Virus record (IMG/VR): IMGVR_UViG_3300044642_000527 | Span: 1 to 26,053 of that record | DNA from: a virus | Reading direction: 5' to 3' (one strand) | DNA length: 26,053 nt | Shown here: piece by piece, positions 19,636 to 26,053 of the stretch | How the letters are laid out: every line of letters begins with the position of its first letter | How positions within the stretch are numbered: position 1 is the first letter of the stretch | Notes under the pieces: model-generated | The model's database searches: none | What the model was told of the DNA's origin: nothing | What the model saw: only the letters and a program-made list of their open reading frames with translations | Program-made: the position numbers and the translations under genes

Positions 19636-21489
19636 TTAATTATCTAAATCTTTAATATTCTCTTCATTTAAGAGATCCGATTCTTTCTCTGCTTCTTCTT
19701 CAAAGATATTTTGCTTTTTAGGAATAAATATATTCTTGTTTCTAAGAAAAACTGACATTGTATTGTTTATGTTTTCTTTTACATTTTCATTATCACTTGG
19801 AAAGCCGCCTTTCATTCCTTGAACTCCTAGTCTATCTCTTCCTCCTACAGGGTCTGCATTTGTGCCTAGTATAGACATTTTCTCTCTAGGTCTTCCAGGT
19901 TTAGTTTCGTCATACCCTGCTGGTAATTCTCCTTGTTCTCTTCCGTATATTGAAGCTAAATCGTGAGGTGTTCCAAAAGACTGTCCTGTAGCTACTGGAT
20001 CATTTCCTTCGTTTTCAATTTGAGATATTCTAAACTCTCTTTTAGCATCCTCTCTAATAAGTTCTCTCATTTCGTTATACTTATCTTCTGAGATATCAAA
20101 TAACATATCGTAGATATAGTCTGAAGAGAATAGTTTGGTTGCTTGCATTTGAGTTGCTAAGTCAACTTTCTCTTTCCAAAGAGCTACTTTTTCTTGTTCA
20201 TAAATGATAGAAGGAGTAGTTAATTTAATTTCAAAGTTTACTAAAGACTCTTTGTCGAATCCTTGCGAGTATAAATGTACTAAACCAATTTTAGTTAATT
20301 CACTTTCTACAATTCTTTGAATTCTTTCTACTGTTCTAGCAAAACGAATATCTTCTGCTGCAAGAGTTGCTTTACCTGTAAGGTCTTTTTCAAATCCAAA
20401 ATATGCTTTTGGCACTTTTAGTGCTGCAAACATCTTATCTCTTAAGTATTCGATATCGTTTGTACCATCATACTCCAATCCTTTAGTAGTCTCAATTCTT
20501 GTAGATGTATCTCCTCCTCTAACCGGTAAGTAGAAATCCTCCATCATGTTTTGCATGTTGAATTTCAAGTTATATTGACCTGTTTGTGGATCTACATATG
20601 GAGTTTTCTTAATATTGTTAATTGTTTTTTGCATGAACTGCTCAACTTCGTTTGGTGGAATAGATCCTACGTTAATGTAGAACATTCTCTTCTCAGGAGC
20701 TCTCATGATTCTGTGAATCAACATTGCATCCTCCATTAAAGTCAATTGCTTGTAAATTTTTCTAGCTGGTTCAATATAAGCTCTACCATAAGGAAGGTAG
20801 TTTGTATCTGATAGTAATCTGAAATGGGCTACTTCGTAATTATCTAAAGCGATAACTGACTTACTATTATTTGGAATATAGTTTGGATCTGATGAAGAAG
20901 CTAATCCGTCTGGATCGATTGAGAATGTTACTTTAGTTGGATCTTCTTTATCCATCCCTTCATGTCTTACCATATGGTAAACTGTATAAGGAAGAACATT
21001 ATAAACACCAAATTTTTCTGATATTTCTAATTTTAAAAAGAAGTCCCCGTACTTACACATATTTCTAACCCATGACCATAGGTTAAATTCGATGTTCAAT
21101 ACATCGTAATATAAATTATAAAGGACTCTTTGTATGTTTTCGTCTGTAGATTTAATAGAAAGAACCTCTCCCATTGCACTCTTTAGTGTAGACTCATCTG
21201 CTAGTATATCTAGAGTGGAAGCAATAAGTGGATCTGAATCCATTGCTTCATAGTCTGAGTAAAGTTGTATCCTTAATGTCTGGTAATTAAGGTTTGGGTT
21301 AAATATATTTTTATTATTGTAAATATATAGACGAGAGAATCTATCCAATAGTGAATTGGTTTGATATTTCCCTGTTGATTGTATGTGATTAATATCAGCA
21401 ATCTTCAACTCATCCCCTCCTACGTTTCTAACTAATATATCAGTCGAGAATAATCTCTGGAGAGAGTTAAATAAATTTCTTTCTGCCAT
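19636..21489 (-). CDS. Portal vertex protein, T4 gp20-like (617 aa)
   Basis: Portal features in order: YSDYEAMDSDPLIASTLDIL and ADESTLKSAMGEVL (about 71-106), the usual 'Y..YR.Ma.dp.i..AldIladEa' block. Next come WSWVRNMCKYGDFFLKLEIS (about 138-157), RIMRAPEKRMFYINVGSIPP (about 259-278), then TTKGLEYDGTNDIEYLRDKM and FAALKVPKAYFGFEKD (about 342-380). These are the wing and crown parts of gp20-like portals. The C-terminal 110 residues are polar and end with an acidic tail (LLNEENIKDLDN). T4 gp20 is 524 aa, so this one is longer mainly at the end. It forms the dodecameric ring for DNA entry and initiates prohead assembly. A box lies 16 nt upstream. In T4, sheath and tube genes separate it from terminase; here only 29 nt do. 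Confidence 0.97.
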   Translation of the reverse strand: MAERNLFNSLQRLFSTDILVRNVGGDELKIADINHIQSTGKYQTNSLLDRFSRLYIYNNKNIFNPNLNYQTLRIQLYSDYEAMDSDPLIASTLDILADESTLKSAMGEVLSIKSTDENIQRVLYNLYYDVLNIEFNLWSWVRNMCKYGDFFLKLEISEKFGVYNVLPYTVYHMVRHEGMDKEDPTKVTFSIDPDGLASSSDPNYIPNNSKSVIALDNYEVAHFRLLSDTNYLPYGRAYIEPARKIYKQLTLMEDAMLIHRIMRAPEKRMFYINVGSIPPNEVEQFMQKTINNIKKTPYVDPQTGQYNLKFNMQNMMEDFYLPVRGGDTSTRIETTKGLEYDGTNDIEYLRDKMFAALKVPKAYFGFEKDLTGKATLAAEDIRFARTVERIQRIVESELTKIGLVHLYSQGFDKESLVNFEIKLTTPSIIYEQEKVALWKEKVDLATQMQATKLFSSDYIYDMLFDISEDKYNEMRELIREDAKREFRISQIENEGNDPVATGQSFGTPHDLASIYGREQGELPAGYDETKPGRPREKMSILGTNADPVGGRDRLGVQGMKGGFPSDNENVKENINNTMSVFLRNKNIFIPKKQNIFEEEAEKESDLLNEENIKDLDN

Positions 21490-21505
21490 TTTAAAATGTT
21501 TTATT

Positions 21506-21514
21506 TATAAATAG
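21506..21514 (-). promoter_or_regulatory. Promoter-like box CTATTTATA upstream of the portal gene
   Basis: Sense-strand CTATTTATA within ACTATTTATAAATAAAAC, 16 nt before ATG 21489. It extends to the same near-palindrome (TATTTATAAATA) as the box at 11807. Confidence 0.58.
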
Positions 21515-21518
21515 TAAC

Positions 21519-23093
21519 TTATCTTATTAGCCAGGTTAAGTCCTCTTGACCATATGGCGTTTCCATAAGATAAGGATTATTCTGCATAGGAGCAACGTTA
21601 TATACGCCAGGATCTCTTTGATTCAATCCAACAAAAGCATTCATTGTAGCTCTTGAAAGATCCATTCCTTGTTGTCTCATACGAATAGCTGTATCTCTAA
21701 CATATAAAGCTGTTGCAAAAGCCATAATTAAATCGTCGTTATACCCCGATTGTGCCTGTGCTTTACCATTTCTCCATATGAATACTCTCATTTCGGCTAA
21801 TAACCTCTTAGATTGCACTATAACCGATCTTTCCCGTATGTATTCAGTCATTTTAGCTATTACCAGAGGTCTTGTTTTAAGAGACATTGTGAATCCAGGT
21901 ACTAATTTATCTCTTTCGTACTTAGCCATATACGATTCAACTGTCTCATTATCTGATCTTGATGAATAGTATAGGTTTTTATACTCTCTGGATAGTACTT
22001 GTTCAATGGTTGACCATCCAATATTGGCATTCTCTATTACTAGAAGTGCATCACAGTACTCTGTTGCTATTCCTACCAATACGTTTCCGTATTCTTTAGG
22101 TGATATCTTACCTTTATATTCTGCCACTTGTGTACAGCTTTCGATATCAAAGACATGGAAGCCAGAGTAGTCAGTAGAGTCCCCTCTAGCGACATCGGCA
22201 ACAACCATATAAGACTTTTGATAGTCAGGTGATTCCCATATCCAAAGATTTCCATCTACGCCTCTCTTTTCCATCGGCTCTTTTACATATGTCTCTTCGT
22301 AAAAAGCCATATTTTCAACCTCAATTACTGAATCTCCAGATGATAGGAAGTCACAGTCACACTCTTGAGCGGCATGTTTCTCTCCTAATTGTCTTGATTG
22401 TTCATCTCTCCAGTCTTGTGCTCTTTCAGGATGCACATCCCATTTTAATTTAACTGGTACAAACCCATTCTCTCCTGCTTCAGCTTTTTCCCATGTTTTA
22501 TGGAACCAGTTTCCTACACCATTTGGAGTAGAAAGAGCCATACATTGACCCCCTGTAGCAAGTGTTTGTTGTGCTGCAGTAAATGTTTCTTCAATATTAT
22601 CAATGAAAGCAGCCTCATCTATTAGCAGTAACGATACCGCTTCTGAACGAGCAGCATCTGCATTAGATGATTTAGCTGTGATTTTAGAACCGTTTTTAAG
22701 TCTAAGAGATAATTTATTCTTCTCTGTAAAGGGCAACTGTAACCATTTTGGTAGATTCTCATACATGAAAATCGTCTTAGTTACAAGGTTTCTAGCTGTT
22801 GCTTGAGTAATTGCTAATGCCAGTACGTTCTTATCTTTATGAAAGATCATTAACCATAAAGCGTAGGCCGAGGCTAATGTAGAGATTCCTAACTGTCTTG
22901 ATTTTAGAGTTATCAACATCTTTTCATCTCTGAATAAATGTAATACTCCTTCCTGGAATGGGTAGAGGTTAAATAAGATTCTACCTCTTGTTGGATGCTG
23001 TATGTAGCAATACTTCTTCATGAAGTAAGCCGGATCTTTTGCACACTTTATGTACTCCTGTGCTACTATTTGTTTTATATCTGCTTGTGACAT
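21519..23093 (-). CDS. Terminase large subunit, T4 gp17-like (524 aa)
   Basis: An ATPase-nuclease motor that packages DNA through the portal. The ATPase half has the deviant Walker A KSRQLGIST (64-72), with the Lys at the front as in some terminases, Walker B LLLIDEAAF (155-163) with Glu160 as the catalytic acid, and the coupling motif LSTPNG (187-192). The RNase H-like nuclease half has its acidic triad at VVADVARGDSTDYSG (Asp300), LLVIENANIGW (Glu354) and SGYNDDLIMAFA (Asp453/454). Length is close to other marine T4-like gp17 proteins but shorter than T4 gp17 (610 aa). No small terminase subunit is recognisable next to it. A box sits 17 nt upstream, just after a terminator. Confidence 0.97.
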   Translation of the reverse strand: MSQADIKQIVAQEYIKCAKDPAYFMKKYCYIQHPTRGRILFNLYPFQEGVLHLFRDEKMLITLKSRQLGISTLASAYALWLMIFHKDKNVLALAITQATARNLVTKTIFMYENLPKWLQLPFTEKNKLSLRLKNGSKITAKSSNADAARSEAVSLLLIDEAAFIDNIEETFTAAQQTLATGGQCMALSTPNGVGNWFHKTWEKAEAGENGFVPVKLKWDVHPERAQDWRDEQSRQLGEKHAAQECDCDFLSSGDSVIEVENMAFYEETYVKEPMEKRGVDGNLWIWESPDYQKSYMVVADVARGDSTDYSGFHVFDIESCTQVAEYKGKISPKEYGNVLVGIATEYCDALLVIENANIGWSTIEQVLSREYKNLYYSSRSDNETVESYMAKYERDKLVPGFTMSLKTRPLVIAKMTEYIRERSVIVQSKRLLAEMRVFIWRNGKAQAQSGYNDDLIMAFATALYVRDTAIRMRQQGMDLSRATMNAFVGLNQRDPGVYNVAPMQNNPYLMETPYGQEDLTWLIR

Positions 23094-23110
23094 ATTATAT
23101 ACTTATATAT

Positions 23111-23119
23111 TATAAATAT
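23111..23119 (-). promoter_or_regulatory. Promoter-like box ATATTTATA upstream of terminase
   Basis: Sense-strand ATATTTATA, 17 nt before ATG 23093 and about 13 nt after the terminator stem at 23132-23156. Confidence 0.58.
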
Positions 23120-23126
23120 GTGTATA

Positions 23127-23158
23127 TAAAAAAACCCACCTTTAAGGAGTGGGCTTGT
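23127..23158 (-). terminator. Rho-independent terminator after the 296-aa gene
   Basis: On the minus strand AAGCCCAC and GTGGGTTT pair (23149-23156 with 23132-23139, one G-T), loop of about 9 nt, followed by a T run. Stem and tail closely match the terminator at 16705-16723, so the two may share an origin. Confidence 0.88.
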
Positions 23159-23174
23159 TTACTATTGAGTAATC

Positions 23175-24065
23175 TTATTTTCTGTTTTCTGCTAAGAATT
23201 TTCTTAAGTTGAATCCTTCTTGTAAAGCTTCTACTGCTTTTTCTTTAGCTGGAGTTTCTTTCTTTTCTTTACCTGAGAATTTTTTATCAAATTCTTTTCT
23301 TAATTTCTCTTCTGCTTTTCTTAATGTTGCAATATCTTTACGCATTTGCTTAACAGCTTTTTGATCGATATGCTCAGCATGCTCTCCTTCTTCTAAAGAC
23401 CCTACTTTAGCCTCTAAAGCCTCGTAAACTCTTTTCATCTCATCCATTTTGTATTTGTGAGCTGCTTCGTTAGTACCGTGTTCAATCTCTTTCATCAATT
23501 CTTCAATTGATTCATATTTTGGAAGAGGTTTTGCTTCTTCTATATTAGCTTCTCCTTCTGGTATGTTAAGTTCTGGTGCTGGGTTTGGTAGTTGATTTGG
23601 ATCGTCTTGACGTCCCATTGTATAATCTACATTTTCTTCTCCTAAAGCATTTTGAACCATTTCTACTAAACGTCTTTCTTTAGCAGTTAATTTACTTTCT
23701 GCTAAAGCTTCGTCAACTTTTTCAGTATAAGCCATATCCTCGCTAGATGCTTCTTCCATACCATCTTCTTTCTTTGCTTCTAAGTATAGCTGATCATCGT
23801 GAATCATTTGGCTTACTAAATCGTAATTTTCTTCTTGAAACTGTACTAATTCTTCGTCTGTTAATGGAGTACCGTCTTCGTATTCTGCTGCTGCAATATA
23901 TGCATCTACAAAGTCTGGGTAATCTTCTGTATCTATTCCATCGATTTCTACCGATCCAACGTTTACCGGTTTACCGTTAAACTCTATTCCTTCTGAAAGA
24001 AGCTGTGCATTTTTAGTAAGTTTATTCTCTGTTAAGAATGTTCTTAAGTTGAAATTATCTGCCAT
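23175..24065 (-). CDS. Acidic virion-module protein with the same peptide at both ends (296 aa)
   Basis: The N-terminal NFNLRTFLTENKLT (4-17) and the C-terminal GFNLRKFLAENRK (284-296) are two copies of one short peptide. Between them is VNVGSVEIDGIDTEDYPDFV, DAYIAAAEYEDGTPLTDEEL (about 34-73), a small acidic module that I recall from other marine phage proteins. A variable acidic middle and a long Lys/Glu coiled coil (about 190-270) follow. FLTE|N and FLAE|N look like gp21-type cut sites and resemble the T4 capsid-targeting peptide ending FIAE|A. It has its own box (17 nt upstream) and terminator, so it is a one-gene unit, suiting an abundant internal head or core protein. No enzymatic motif is seen. 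Confidence 0.87.
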   Translation of the reverse strand: MADNFNLRTFLTENKLTKNAQLLSEGIEFNGKPVNVGSVEIDGIDTEDYPDFVDAYIAAAEYEDGTPLTDEELVQFQEENYDLVSQMIHDDQLYLEAKKEDGMEEASSEDMAYTEKVDEALAESKLTAKERRLVEMVQNALGEENVDYTMGRQDDPNQLPNPAPELNIPEGEANIEEAKPLPKYESIEELMKEIEHGTNEAAHKYKMDEMKRVYEALEAKVGSLEEGEHAEHIDQKAVKQMRKDIATLRKAEEKLRKEFDKKFSGKEKKETPAKEKAVEALQEGFNLRKFLAENRK

Positions 24066-24082
24066 TGTGTTTTATTTTTGTT

Positions 24083-24091
24083 TATAAATAG
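24083..24091 (-). promoter_or_regulatory. Promoter-like box CTATTTATA upstream of the 296-aa gene
   Basis: Sense-strand CTATTTATA, 17 nt before ATG 24065 and 11 nt after the stop of the upstream gene. Confidence 0.57.
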
Positions 24092-24102
24092 TTTGTTTTT
24101 AA

Positions 24103-25077
24103 CTAAAAAAGTTCAGAGTATATTGTATTAAGAGCCTTAAACACTTTATCTGATACTTTTTGTTGTACTTCTTCTGATGAATATTTTAAATTTACTTCTA
24201 AGTCAATAGCTGTATTAGTACCTCTTGAACTACTATACACAAATTCTGGTGTAATATTGAGGTGTTTTCCTGAGGTATCTGCACTAATTATTGCTTTACC
24301 TGCTGCATCCACTACTCCCCAAGCTTTTTCTGTTACTGATATTTTACTTTGTAGGAAAGTATTTAACGCTTTATTAAGATCATACTTTACCACATGGATA
24401 ACAATTCCTGTAAGAAGTTTCTGTTTATATATCTTTTCTATCCACACAAAAACCTCTTTATTTAACTCTCCTGCTATTTTTTTAGCAATAGAGGATAATC
24501 GTTTATTAATATTATTATATGTTTCGTCAGGAATCTTACCCTGTAGTTCACTTATAGAAAGATTTTTTAGTGTAGGGTCTTGCTTGTATAATGCATTTAA
24601 AGTACTTACTACTTCTTTAGAATCAGAAGGACTTATATTTACTTCATCCGAACCTAATCCTATAGGTTTTCCTTTTGCAGTTGTTTTCAGTGAAATATGA
24701 TGCCCGTTTATTATTATATCTGCAAGTCCTTGAGCTCCTCCAACGTGTTGAGCTTGTACATTGTCTACGGTATTAAGTAACTTTGTTAATAATACTTCTG
24801 AGATTGTTCCTAAAGAATTTGGATCAAAATAATTAAAGATAGATAAGTACTTTGAGTAAGGTACTTTTATATTTTCAAAAGCACTTCTTAATACTGCTAG
24901 ATCTTCTTGAGTTACTCCATCCTCTTTCTTTTTTTCTGGTTTTTCCTCTTCCAAGACTACCCCATATTCTGAATAAATCTCTTTCAATATTTTTATATCG
25001 CTAGGATTATTCATATCCGGGTATCCTTTTTTACAACGGAAAGCCCATTCTGCAACTATTTTATCTATTACGCTCAT
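24103..25077 (-). CDS. Unknown protein with a possible PD-(D/E)XK-like core (324 aa)
   Basis: The N-terminus [20 protein letters not shown] and DMNNPSDIKIL is a short module I recall at the front of varied proteins in related phages. After a Lys/Glu linker, residues 85-135 contain LGTISEVLLTKLL (Glu94 in a helix), GGAQGLADIIINGHHISLKT (Asp120, then Ser129-Leu130-Lys131). The order Glu, Asp and x-x-Lys on two strands resembles the core of PD-(D/E)XK nucleases, though Ser replaces the usual second acidic residue. The remainder is mixed helix and strand (FVWIEKIYKQKLLTGIVIHV). It could be an inactive or variant nuclease-fold protein carried in the virion; this is inference from motif spacing. 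The start overlaps the preceding stop (TAATG). Confidence 0.85.
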   Translation of the reverse strand: MSVIDKIVAEWAFRCKKGYPDMNNPSDIKILKEIYSEYGVVLEEEKPEKKKEDGVTQEDLAVLRSAFENIKVPYSKYLSIFNYFDPNSLGTISEVLLTKLLNTVDNVQAQHVGGAQGLADIIINGHHISLKTTAKGKPIGLGSDEVNISPSDSKEVVSTLNALYKQDPTLKNLSISELQGKIPDETYNNINKRLSSIAKKIAGELNKEVFVWIEKIYKQKLLTGIVIHVVKYDLNKALNTFLQSKISVTEKAWGVVDAAGKAIISADTSGKHLNITPEFVYSSSRGTNTAIDLEVNLKYSSEEVQQKVSDKVFKALNTIYSELF

Positions 25078-26053
25078 TAAAGTGCTTCTGGTGTTTCTGG
25101 TTCTGCTCCTGCTTCTTCTTCCCCTGCTGGTGCTTCTTCTGCTCCAAATTCAGCTGCTGGCTCTCCTCCAGCTTCTCCACCTGGAAAATCTCCTCCTCCT
25201 CCACCTGCTGGTGCTGCTGGATCTGCTCCGAATTCTTCTCCACCTGGTTCTTCACCTTGTGTGATTGGTCCGTTCTTAAGTATATCGTTTATCTTATCTA
25301 AAGCTTGTTGATAGTCTTGTAAAGTATCTAAGTAGTATTTTTTACCTTCTATTTGTGCTTCAAATCCTTTACCCATCCATTTTAAGTTAAATGATTGACC
25401 GTTTTTAAGATCAACTGCAAATGTGGAAGGTTTTGGTGCTACCCATCTTATATCTGTTACAAATTCTGGATATTCTTTTGTAAATAGAGATGTTATTGCT
25501 TTCTTTACTGTAGGAAATTTTCCTAGTATTTCATCTGTAGATGTCTCTAATACTGCTCCTTCTTCTTCTTTAAGAACTTCGATATATGCTTCAAGCATTA
25601 ATTCTCTCAGTTCTTCTTTAGTTATCTTTTTAGAGATAGTATTTCTTCTGTTTTTTAAGTATTTATCAGTCTTATCGACTTTTCCATCATTATTAATATC
25701 GTCATCCTCTTTTCCAACTGCATCTAATGCTTCATTTTTAAAAGGTCTTGGACAAGGTGTACCCTTAACATGGGTATGTCCACATCTTCCGCAATATGTA
25801 GCTTTCTTTTCATTTAAAGCTATTGCAAGTGCTACAGGTTGATGACCCTCTTCATCTTCTTCTGATTCTAGGTATCCTGCTGCTGAGTCTAAATAATCTT
25901 CTGCTTTTGTTAGCTTGGCTTGAACCCATGCATCTAATTGCTCGTTATCTCCTATTATATTCATCAACTTACTTGCATTGGATTGAATAGATTTTAACTG
26001 TGCTTTTGCCATTGTAGATTCGTCGTCTGATTGTTTCCAATCATCTTCGTTTA
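25077..26053 (-). CDS. Virion-module protein with Cys/His cluster and EF-hand-like loop (5' end outside the window)
   Basis: The frame is open through the right edge: before Met 26012 it reads [13 protein letters not shown] in frame, so the true start is probably upstream; an internal start at 26012 is possible. Residues counted from that Met: helical block [20 protein letters not shown] and [20 protein letters not shown] (6-45), a module I recall from many marine phage proteins. Next is [14 protein letters not shown] (Cys74, Cys77, His79/81, Cys87), a zinc-knuckle-like cluster, then [12 protein letters not shown] (105-116), a canonical 12-residue calcium loop. A middle alpha/beta region (about 155-240) follows, then a Gly/Glu/Ala/Pro tail of about 60 residues. 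It is likely a virion component made of mobile modules; the function is unknown. Confidence 0.87.
   Translation of the reverse strand, partial: NEDDWKQSDDESTMAKAQLKSIQSNASKLMNIIGDNEQLDAWVQAKLTKAEDYLDSAAGYLESEEDEEGHQPVALAIALNEKKATYCGRCGHTHVKGTPCPRPFKNEALDAVGKEDDDINNDGKVDKTDKYLKNRRNTISKKITKEELRELMLEAYIEVLKEEEGAVLETSTDEILGKFPTVKKAITSLFTKEYPEFVTDIRWVAPKPSTFAVDLKNGQSFNLKWMGKGFEAQIEGKKYYLDTLQDYQQALDKINDILKNGPITQGEEPGGEEFGADPAAPAGGGGGDFPGGEAGGEPAAEFGAEEAPAGEEEAGAEPETPEAL

Noticed and set aside
22073-22255. Minus-strand open frame inside the terminase gene
   Set aside because: Out-of-frame shadow of the nuclease half of the terminase; no initiation context.
24257-24700. Plus-strand open frame of 147 codons
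   Set aside because: Lies wholly inside the 324-aa gene on the opposite strand, with no initiation context and no recognisable product.

Overview
This window reads as part of the virion-assembly region of a T4-type tailed phage, probably a myovirus of the uncultured marine or freshwater kind. All genes lie on the minus strand, so transcription runs from high to low coordinates. The DNA is clearly AT-rich. Almost no gene has a Shine-Dalgarno sequence; starts sit behind A-rich stretches instead, as is typical of Bacteroidota. I therefore infer a Bacteroidota (Flavobacterium-like) host, but no sequence here proves it. No tail sheath, tail tube, replication, tRNA or lysis gene was seen.

Layout in transcription order. 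(1) 26053-23175: three virion-module proteins. They are an acidic protein with a zinc-knuckle-like Cys/His cluster and an EF-hand-like loop (open at the window edge), a protein with a possible PD-(D/E)XK-like core, and an acidic protein carrying the same short peptide at both ends. (2) 23093-19636: large terminase (gp17-like) followed directly by portal (gp20-like); the sheath and tube genes that separate them in T4 are missing here. (3) 19606-16732: three conserved proteins of unknown role, the prohead protease (gp21-like) and a small protein. (4) 16573-13533: prohead scaffold (gp22-like) with an unusual duplicated hydrophobic domain, then the major capsid protein (gp23-like). (5) 13445-11825: a Cys-containing protein, a small unknown and a PhoH-like ATPase. 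(6) 11790-8083: a beta-rich protein, then neck and tail-completion candidates. (7) 8077 to the left edge: an adhesin and fibre block with two short fibre proteins, a 1661-residue fibre with two collagen-like tracts, and a protein resembling a fibrinogen-related domain (FReD).

A transcription map can be read from the sequence. Ten intergenic copies of a box, sense-strand (A/C)TATTTAT(A/T), alternate with five strong hairpin-plus-T-run terminators. Five boxes lie 16-17 nt before a start codon. The inferred units are: 24065 gene-terminator; terminase; portal; 284-aa protein through the gp21 cluster-terminator; scaffold+capsid-terminator; 199-aa+86-aa proteins-terminator; PhoH; neck block; short fibre+60-aa protein-terminator; giant fibre block. 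Within units, genes are often coupled by TAATG (stop/start sharing one base) or ATGA overlaps.

How the parts work together: scaffold and portal nucleate a prohead; the capsid protein assembles around it; the gp21-like protease matures it; the terminase packages DNA through the portal; neck proteins close the head and join the tail; fibres and the FReD-like protein probably recognise the host. The points most worth following up are the duplicated membrane-like domain in the scaffold, the FReD-like adhesin, the late-promoter-like box in inverted T4 orientation, and short L-x-E-N peptides that may be capsid-targeting and cleavage signals.
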